From assembly GCF_036227485.1 (NCBI RefSeq), contig NZ_CP109479.1:6262001-6326000 (forward strand): 64,000 nt of DNA. The letters run 5' to 3'. The notes beneath the pieces were generated by a model. The model had not been told where the DNA came from, made no database searches, and was given only the letters and a program-made list of their open reading frames with translations. How positions within the stretch are numbered: position 1 is the stretch's first letter; every line of letters starts with the position of its first letter. Below, in pieces: positions 59,198 to 64,000 of the stretch. The stretch is from Streptomyces sp. NBC_01451. Lineage in GTDB: Bacteria; Actinomycetota; Actinomycetes; Streptomycetales; Streptomycetaceae. Position numbers and translations under genes: made by a program.

Positions 59198-59227
59198 GGC
59201 GGGCCACCGGAGAACCGGTGACCCGCC
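59198..59227. terminator. Bidirectional terminator
   Basis: GGCGGGCCACCGG pairs with CCGGTGACCCGCC (one mismatch) around AGAA, between the acyl-CoA ligase and the convergent rodlin gene. Confidence 0.75.
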
Positions 59228-59248
59228 GCCGCAACCGAGCGGGGAGGC

Positions 59249-59656
59249 TCAGCTGTTGCCGGCGCCGTTGCCGGACAGCACGGGGATGTCGCTGAGGATG
59301 TGCGACAGCGGCTCGTCGCCCTTGGCCTGCGTCGAGTTCTCGACACACTGCTGGTTCTGCGGGGCCGACAGGATCGGGATGTCCTGGACGGCGATCGGCA
59401 CGAGGCCGACGACAGAACCGACGTTGAGCTTGGCCGGGAGGCCGACACACGGCTTGTTCAGCGAACCCTGGACCAGCGAGAGCTGCGGGCTCATGTCACC
59501 GAACGTGGCCGAGTTGCCGAACTCCTGCTCGGCGCCGTTGCCGCTGACGGAGGTGGTGCCACCGTCATCGGCGATCGCCAGGGCCTGGGGTGCTGCCGTC
59601 GCCGAGATACCGGCGACGGAGGCGGCGATGGCCGCGGTAGCCCACAGCTTCTTCAT
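59249..59656 (-). CDS. Rodlin, copy 1
   Basis: A 135-residue secreted rodlin: signal [17 protein letters not shown] ... ALA, then the family blocks [48 protein letters not shown] and [26 protein letters not shown]. Rodlins organise chaplin fibrils into the rodlet layer on aerial hyphae and spores. An extra copy compared with the two-gene rdlA/rdlB arrangement I know from S. coelicolor. ATG at 59656 has GAAGGGA at good spacing; ATG 59662 is an alternative. Confidence 0.93.
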   Translation of the reverse strand: MKKLWATAAIAASVAGISATAAPQALAIADDGGTTSVSGNGAEQEFGNSATFGDMSPQLSLVQGSLNKPCVGLPAKLNVGSVVGLVPIAVQDIPILSAPQNQQCVENSTQAKGDEPLSHILSDIPVLSGNGAGNS

Positions 59657-59823
59657 GTTCATTCCCTTCGAAAAGCGGACTCCGGTGAGGAGCTGCGTGA
59701 TCATCAACGGTCCGACCCCGGCCGGGGTTGCGGTGATTGCCCCGTTTGGCCCAGTGGGGGAGGTGTGGGGGCAGCCGTTCGGGGGAACAGGGGGCCGCCT
59801 GCGCGTCCGCTCGACCGCCCTGT

Positions 59824-60912
59824 TCAGGGGCACCCCAGCCGGCTGCCCCGCACCGGCACGTCCTTCCCGAACACCGGCGGATCGCCGGGCTTGGGATCCG
59901 ATCCCGCGGCGATCAGCGGCCGGTCCTCGCGCACCTTGGTGAACATCGCCTTGGCCTTCGTGGCGTCCCAGCGCAGTGTCGAGCCGACGTCCTTCATAGG
60001 CGGGTTGAACCCGGCGATCGGCACCGTGGCGAACTCGGTCCGGGTCGCGGGCACCCTGCTCAGCGCCCCGGCGAGCGTGACCAGCGCCTTCACGCCGTCC
60101 GTCCCGAAGCCCTGCTGGACCTTGGCCGGACCGAGCAGTGTCCGGGCCACCCGGCCCATGGCCGCCGGGTCGGTGAGCACCTTGCGGGCGGTCAGCTGTT
60201 CCAGCGCCGCGACCAGGAACCGCTGCTGCCGCTGGATCCGCCCCAGGTCGGCGCTCTGGTCGACGTGCCGCGAGCGGACGTACTGCAAGGACTGGCCGCC
60301 CTTGAGCAGATGCCTTCCCGGCGCCAGGTCCAGCGCGGTCTTGGAGTCCTTGAGGCGCCGTTTCGTGCACACCTCGACCCCGCCGACCTGGTCGACGGCG
60401 TCGATGAACCGCCGGAAGTCGATCTGCAGGTACTGCTCGACACTCACCCCGGTCGCCGCCTCCACCGTCCGCTCGACCAGAGCCGGACCGCCCTCCGCGT
60501 ACGCGCCGTTGAGCTTCGCGGGATGCGCGGGGCGCTGTTTCCCGGACGGTGTGGGTCTGTACGCCGGAATGGTGGCGAAGGAGTCGCGCGGCAGGCCGAT
60601 CACGCTGACGCGGTCGCGCCCCGCGGACACATGGACGAGCATCATCACGTCCGCGCAGTTGCAGGCGAAGCCGCCCGCGTGGAACTTGCGGCGCTCCTTC
60701 TCGGTGATGGTGCCGCGGCCGTCCGTGCCCAGCAGCAGGATGTCCGTGCCCTTGGCGGGGGTGGCGCCGCCCACGGGCTTCAGCGGCGGCGCCTGGGGCG
60801 TGCCGCAGCCGATCGCGGTCGCCGCGCACAGCAGCGCGATCCCGCACAGCCGGGACAGCCGGGACAGCCGGAAAGGACGGGAAAACCGGAACAAAGGGTG
60901 TCTCGTCGTCAC
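59824..60912 (-). CDS. LytR-CpsA-Psr (LCP) family protein
   Basis: A protein of about 362 residues with a lipobox-like AIGCG after a hydrophobic segment and the LCP domain: [102 protein letters not shown] proteins transfer glycopolymers from lipid carriers to peptidoglycan. It sits between two rodlin genes. The start is uncertain (GTG 60912 or TTG 60921; no clear ribosome site). Confidence 0.88.
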   Translation of the reverse strand: MTTRHPLFRFSRPFRLSRLSRLCGIALLCAATAIGCGTPQAPPLKPVGGATPAKGTDILLLGTDGRGTITEKERRKFHAGGFACNCADVMMLVHVSAGRDRVSVIGLPRDSFATIPAYRPTPSGKQRPAHPAKLNGAYAEGGPALVERTVEAATGVSVEQYLQIDFRRFIDAVDQVGGVEVCTKRRLKDSKTALDLAPGRHLLKGGQSLQYVRSRHVDQSADLGRIQRQQRFLVAALEQLTARKVLTDPAAMGRVARTLLGPAKVQQGFGTDGVKALVTLAGALSRVPATRTEFATVPIAGFNPPMKDVGSTLRWDATKAKAMFTKVREDRPLIAAGSDPKPGDPPVFGKDVPVRGSRLGCP

Positions 60913-60927
60913 CTGACGCAACGTAGG

Positions 60928-60961
60928 CCAGCGGGCCGCCGAGAGTTCGACGGCCCGCTGG
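60928..60961. terminator. Terminator of rodlin copy 2
   Basis: CCAGCGGGCCG and CGGCCCGCTGG form an 11-bp stem downstream of rodlin copy 2 and upstream of the LCP gene. Confidence 0.8.
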
Positions 60962-61028
60962 TGAAGGCTCGAAGAGAGCCCGGACGTACGCCCGGCTCAG
61001 TTGTCGCCGGTGGTGCTGGTGATGACGG

Positions 61029-61439
61029 TCAGTTGTTGCCGACGCCGTTGCCGGACAGGACCGGGATGTCGCTGAGGATGTGCGACAGCGGCTCGTCACC
61101 CTTGGCCTGCGTCGAGTTCTCGACACACTGCTGGTTCTGCGGGGCCGACAGGACCGGGATGTCCTGGACGGCGATCGGCACGAGGCCGACGATCGAACCG
61201 GCGTTGACCTTGGCCGGCAGGCCGATGCAGGGCTTGTTGAGCGAGCCCTGGATGAGCGCCATCTGGGGGCTCATGTTGCCGTACGTGGCCGAGTTGCCGT
61301 ACTTCTGGATGGCGCCGTTGCCGCTGGTGGAGGTCGTGCCACCGTCGTTGGCGATCGCCATGGCCTGCGGCGCGACCGCGGCGGAGGCACCGATGACGGA
61401 AGCGGCGACTGCGGCGGCAGCCATAACCTTCTTGATCAC
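61029..61439 (-). CDS. Rodlin, copy 2
   Basis: A 136-residue secreted rodlin with signal [19 protein letters not shown] and the conserved blocks [51 protein letters not shown] and [13 protein letters not shown]. It is divergent from copy 3, as rdlA and rdlB are in S. coelicolor, with a 251-bp shared promoter spacer. Its C-terminal half is almost identical to copy 1. Confidence 0.94.
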   Translation of the reverse strand: MIKKVMAAAAVAASVIGASAAVAPQAMAIANDGGTTSTSGNGAIQKYGNSATYGNMSPQMALIQGSLNKPCIGLPAKVNAGSIVGLVPIAVQDIPVLSAPQNQQCVENSTQAKGDEPLSHILSDIPVLSGNGVGNN

Positions 61440-61690
61440 TTGCTAGTCCCTTCGGAAGAAACCCCGTCCACCGGAGCGCTCTGATCAACTGCCTTCGGCG
61501 CGCATAGTTGCTCCGGTTCACTCCGATGGCCCACAAACGGGAGGTGGTCCCGGGGGGTGTGTCAGCCGGGCGGTGCCATGAATTTCCAGGCCGGGACGGG
61601 CCAATCGGGTGAACAAGCGAAACCAATCCCCGCGCATCCGGTTGATGGCGAGAGCAGGAACATGTGTCTCTGCCAGGAAAGGAAAGCGAA

Positions 61691-62101
61691 ATGCTGAAGA
61701 AGGCAATGGCCGCGGCGGCGGTAGCCGCATCTGTCGTCGGAGTCTCGGCGGCGACCGCCCCTCAGGCGCTTGCCACAGCGGACGACGGGGGCACGACGTC
61801 CGTCAGCGGGAACGGCGCTGTCTCGAAGTTCGGCAACTCCGTGACCAAGGGCGACATGAGCCCTCAGATGAGCCTGGCGCAGGGCACCCTGAACAAGCTC
61901 TGTGTCGGTCTGCCCGTCAAGGGCAACGTGGGCTCCATCGTGGGTGTCGTGCCGATCGCTGTCCAGGACATTCCGATCCTGTCGGCCCCGCAGAACCAGC
62001 AGTGCGCCGAGAACTCGACGCAGGCCAAGGGCGACGAGCCGCTGGCCCACGTTCTCAGCGACATTCCGGTCCTGTCCGGGAACGGTGTCGGCAACAGCTG
62101 A
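61691..62101 (+). CDS. Rodlin, copy 3
   Basis: A 136-residue rodlin with signal [20 protein letters not shown], blocks [40 protein letters not shown] and [20 protein letters not shown]. It starts with the MLKKAM of classical RdlA/RdlB. AGGAAAG precedes the ATG; nine upstream in-frame codons are rejected. The gene lies upstream of the chaplin gene on the same strand but has its own terminator. Confidence 0.94.
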   Translation: MLKKAMAAAAVAASVVGVSAATAPQALATADDGGTTSVSGNGAVSKFGNSVTKGDMSPQMSLAQGTLNKLCVGLPVKGNVGSIVGVVPIAVQDIPILSAPQNQQCAENSTQAKGDEPLAHVLSDIPVLSGNGVGNS

Positions 62102-62160
62102 TCTGCCGCCGTCTGCTGACCGGTCGTCAACAGTCGTCCGGTCGCCCATAAACGCAGCTC

Positions 62161-62193
62161 GGACAGCCTCCGCACACGGTGCGGGGGCTGTCC
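62161..62193. terminator. Terminator of rodlin copy 3
   Basis: GGACAGCCTCCGCAC pairs with GTGCGGGGGCTGTCC (one G-T pair) around ACG and is followed by GCGTTTTG. Confidence 0.85.
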
Positions 62194-62412
62194 GCGTTTT
62201 GTCATCTCCCCGATTTTCTTGAGCCTTTCGTGTGGACTGTGTTTTCTGCTGCTTCGGGGCGTTCGAGTGAATTAACCGTGCGACCACGTTCCGTAGTTTC
62301 TTCGGCTGTCTATCCCTCGTTTTACAACTGCCGGTCATGGTGCGAGCCGTTCATGTGTGCTCGCTCGGTCTTCGGCCGACATAGGGGCATGACCGCAGAG
62401 AAGGGAAACCTC

Positions 62413-62640
62413 ATGAAGAAGAGCGTTGCTGTCATCGCGGGCGCCATCCTGGCGCTCGGAATGGCCGCCCCGGCCTTCGCGGACGCAGAGGCGGAGGGCT
62501 TCGCCGCCAACTCCCCGGGTGTGCTCTCCGGCAACGTGATCCAGGTGCCCGTCCACATTCCCGTCAACGTGTGCGGCAACTCGATCAACGTCATCGCGCT
62601 GCTGAACCCGGCGTTCGGCAACACCTGCGTCAACGACTGA
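62413..62640 (+). CDS. Short chaplin
   Basis: A 75-residue chaplin: signal peptide to AFA (about residue 23), then one chaplin domain NSPGVLSGNVIQVPVHIPVNVCGNS ... LNPAFGNTCVND with the two conserved Cys. Short chaplins form amyloid-like fibrils that lower water surface tension so aerial hyphae can emerge. It is of the ChpD/F/G/H type (Cys present, unlike ChpE). GAAGGGAAA precedes the ATG, and a strong terminator follows. Confidence 0.95.
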   Translation: MKKSVAVIAGAILALGMAAPAFADAEAEGFAANSPGVLSGNVIQVPVHIPVNVCGNSINVIALLNPAFGNTCVND

Positions 62641-62672
62641 CGTCGTAGCACCAGCCGTTCGGCGGTGTCTGG

Positions 62673-62713
62673 GCCGGTCTTGGAGAGCCTTTCGGTGCCA
62701 AGACCGGCTTTTT
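62673..62713. terminator. Terminator of the chaplin gene
   Basis: GCCGGTCTTGG and CCAAGACCGGC form an 11-bp stem followed by TTTTT, only 31 bp before the start of the next gene. Confidence 0.9.
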
Positions 62714-62743
62714 CTCACCTCTCCCAGCAGGAAGATAATCAGA

Positions 62744-63688
62744 ATGCGACAGAGTCTGAGCAGGGGGATGGTCGTGGCGGCCGCCGCGACGAGCCTCTTG
62801 TCCCTGTACGGCATCTCCGCCCTCGCCGACGCGGACGTGGGCAGAGCCGCCAACGGCTCCGCTTCACACGGAGCCCCCGGCACCCGACACGACGACCCGG
62901 GCTACGGCAACGGCAGTGGCTACGGCAACGGCAGTGGCTACGGGAACGGCCACGGGAACGGCCACGGCCACGGGAACGGCCACGGGAACGGCCACGGCCA
63001 CGGGAACGGCGACTCGCCCGGCGGCTACGGCGACACCCCGCCCACGACGCCGCCGACGAAGCCTCCGACGAAGCCGCCCACCAAGCCGCCGACGAAGCCG
63101 CCGACGAAGCCTCCGACGACGCCGCCCACCAAGCCCCCCACGACGCCGCCGACGAAGCCCCCCACGACGCCTCCGACGAAGCCGCCCACCACCCCGCCGA
63201 CGAAGCCCCCCACCAAGCCTCCGACGAAGCCCCCCACCACCCCGCCCACGAAGCCCCCGACAACGCCGCCCACCAAGCCTCCGACCACCCCGCCGACGAA
63301 GCCTCCGACGACGCCTCCGACGAAGCCGCCCACGACGCCTCCGACGAAGCCGCCCACGAAGCCTCCGACGACGCCGCCGACGAAGCCTCCGACGACGCCG
63401 CCCACCAAGCCTCCGACGACGCCGCCTACTAAGCCCCCCACGACGCCTCCGACGAAGCCGCCCACCAAGCCGCCGACGAAGCCTCCGACGACGCCGCCCA
63501 CCAAGCCCCCCACGGGTCCTCCGACGACGACGCCTCCGACCGTCCCGCCGACGAAGCCGCCGCACCTGCCGCCGACCGGCAGTCGTGAGGAGTTGCTCGC
63601 GGCCTCGGCCGTCAGTGTCGCGATGATCGCCGGTGGCATCGTCCTGTACCGCCGGGGCAGGCGCGGCCAGCCCGGCGCCCACGAGTGA
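62744..63688 (+). CDS. Sortase-anchored PPT-repeat wall protein with chaplin-like leader
   Basis: A 314-residue protein: signal peptide (SRGMVVAAAATSLLSLYGISALA) of the kind seen in long chaplins, then SHGAPGT, a Gly/Asn/His-rich stretch at about 48-85 (GYGNGSGYGNG, GNGHGHGNG), about 43 units of PPT followed by Lys or Thr at residues about 99-274, the sortase signal LPPTG at about 275-279, a membrane helix and an RRGRRG tail. No chaplin domain is present. The PT region would be a stiff, cationic stalk. The repeats are 12 bp in DNA with synonymous variation. AGGAAG precedes the ATG. Confidence 0.88.
   Translation: MRQSLSRGMVVAAAATSLLSLYGISALADADVGRAANGSASHGAPGTRHDDPGYGNGSGYGNGSGYGNGHGNGHGHGNGHGNGHGHGNGDSPGGYGDTPPTTPPTKPPTKPPTKPPTKPPTKPPTTPPTKPPTTPPTKPPTTPPTKPPTTPPTKPPTKPPTKPPTTPPTKPPTTPPTKPPTTPPTKPPTTPPTKPPTTPPTKPPTKPPTTPPTKPPTTPPTKPPTTPPTKPPTTPPTKPPTKPPTKPPTTPPTKPPTGPPTTTPPTVPPTKPPHLPPTGSREELLAASAVSVAMIAGGIVLYRRGRRGQPGAHE
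63046..63560. repeat. 12-bp coding repeat of the PPT region
   Basis: About 43 units of the type CCxCCxACxAAG or CCxCCxACxACx, with third positions mixed among C, G and T. The variation shows the array is older than the perfect spacer repeats, or kept by selection on protein length. Confidence 0.9.
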
Positions 63689-63715
63689 GACACGGGTAAG
63701 GCCGCAGGCAACCGG

Positions 63716-63751
63716 ATGAGCCCCGCGCCCCGTATTGGGCGCGGGGCTCAT
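63716..63751. terminator. Bidirectional terminator
   Basis: ATGAGCCCCGCGCCC and GGGCGCGGGGCTCAT form a perfect 15-bp stem with a 6-nt loop, between the wall-protein gene and the convergent partial gene at the edge. Confidence 0.9.
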
Positions 63752-63808
63752 CAAGGGGTGCGGGGAACCGCGCGACCAGTTCCCAACGACCCGCAGCGAA
63801 CGGACCGC

Positions 63809-64000
63809 CTACCCCGCGGACGCGGACCGCACCCCCTCGTGCCGCCCCTGCCCCGGCACCGTCGCGCCGCCCGCCCGGGCCCCTGCCCGCAGCCGGCACC
63901 GTACCCCTCGTACGAGCGTCTCCGCGGTGAACGTCGCGCCGTGCACGAAGCGCATCGCCGGGCCGAAGGCGGACGCCGTCACCAGGCCCGCCAGGAACAG
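63809..64000 (-). CDS. C-terminal end of a putative FAD/NAD(P)-binding oxidoreductase (cut by the window edge)
   Basis: The last 63 codons read LFLAGLVTASAFGPAMRFVHG, then FTAETLVRGVRCRL and an Arg/Gly/Ala-rich tail. The 'GLFLAGLVTASAFGPAMRFVHGA' type ending is what I know from actinobacterial flavin-dependent monooxygenase-like proteins (NAD(P)-binding), but too little is visible to be sure. Confidence 0.55.
   Translation of the reverse strand: MFLAGLVTASAFGPAMRFVHGATFTAETLVRGVRCRLRAGARAGGATVPGQGRHEGVRSASAG

Noticed and set aside
62744-63688. Calling the PPT-repeat protein a long chaplin
   Set aside because: Leader and sorting signal fit, but no chaplin domain (no SPGVLSGN or VCGN motif) is present.

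Overview
The window is chromosomal DNA from a Streptomyces-type actinomycete. The base composition is very G+C-rich, third codon positions are almost all G/C, GTG starts are common, and start/stop overlaps of the form ATGA or GTGA are frequent. The right end encodes rodlins and a chaplin, surface proteins known only from streptomycetes and close relatives that raise aerial hyphae. From memory, and not checked here, much of the gene order resembles the SCO27xx region of S. coelicolor (citrate synthase, copper ATPase, ribose-type ABC operon, rodlins, chaplin).

Layout. 1-8.8 kb: the start of a NIT-domain sensor kinase that leaves the window, a lipoprotein, a secreted GH3 glycosidase, an EPSP synthase, a MarR-GNAT fusion with a TIM-barrel isomerase, and a Tat-exported phospholipase C-type phosphoesterase. 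8.9-11.3 kb: four small secreted proteins from two unrecognised families in mirror order A-B-B'-A'. 11.3-13.3 kb: mostly non-coding, with a SAM-riboswitch-like leader that has no obvious gene, plus a SnoaL-like gene. 14.5-19 kb: a LacI regulator divergent from a MocA-type oxidoreductase / DUF993 / epimerase operon. 20.2-26.3 kb: a self-regulated ribose-type operon (LacI, ATPase, fused permease and binding protein, ribokinase, ribose pyranase). 27-28.3 kb: a TnpB element interrupted by one amber codon. 28.4-32.2 kb: RecD2 helicase and citrate synthase. 33-35.5 kb: a CopA/CopZ copper-efflux pair under a CsoR-type operator. 35.6-39.3 kb: three GAF-ANTAR proteins and a STAS protein. 41.6-48.5 kb: an inositol catabolic locus (iolE-like, iolC, aldolase, an iolB remnant, iolD, mmsA). 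48.6-59.1 kb: a ComB-like protein, lipoproteins, a GNAT pseudogene, an extracellular hydrolase fused to an ABC ATPase with its permease, a VWA lipoprotein, a secreted chorismate mutase and an acyl-CoA ligase. 59.2-63.7 kb: three rodlins, an LCP protein, a short chaplin and a repeat-rich LPPTG wall protein. The start of a flavoprotein gene lies at the right edge.

How the genes work together. Three sugar or polyol operons have their own operators: two LacI-type and one unassigned palindrome. The inositol operon makes a kinase, an aldolase, the ring-opening hydrolase IolD and methylmalonate-semialdehyde dehydrogenase, but its IolB is reduced to a fragment of about 100 codons, so a full-length IolB must be elsewhere or the pathway is incomplete. 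The copper pair is a standard CsoR-controlled efflux module. The rodlin/chaplin/LCP/LPPTG group is a cell-surface locus for aerial growth. Short tandem repeats (6-15 bp units) recur in spacers and at 5' ends of genes, and two genes carry single in-frame TAG codons. Both suggest ongoing slippage and gene decay in the less conserved parts of the window.
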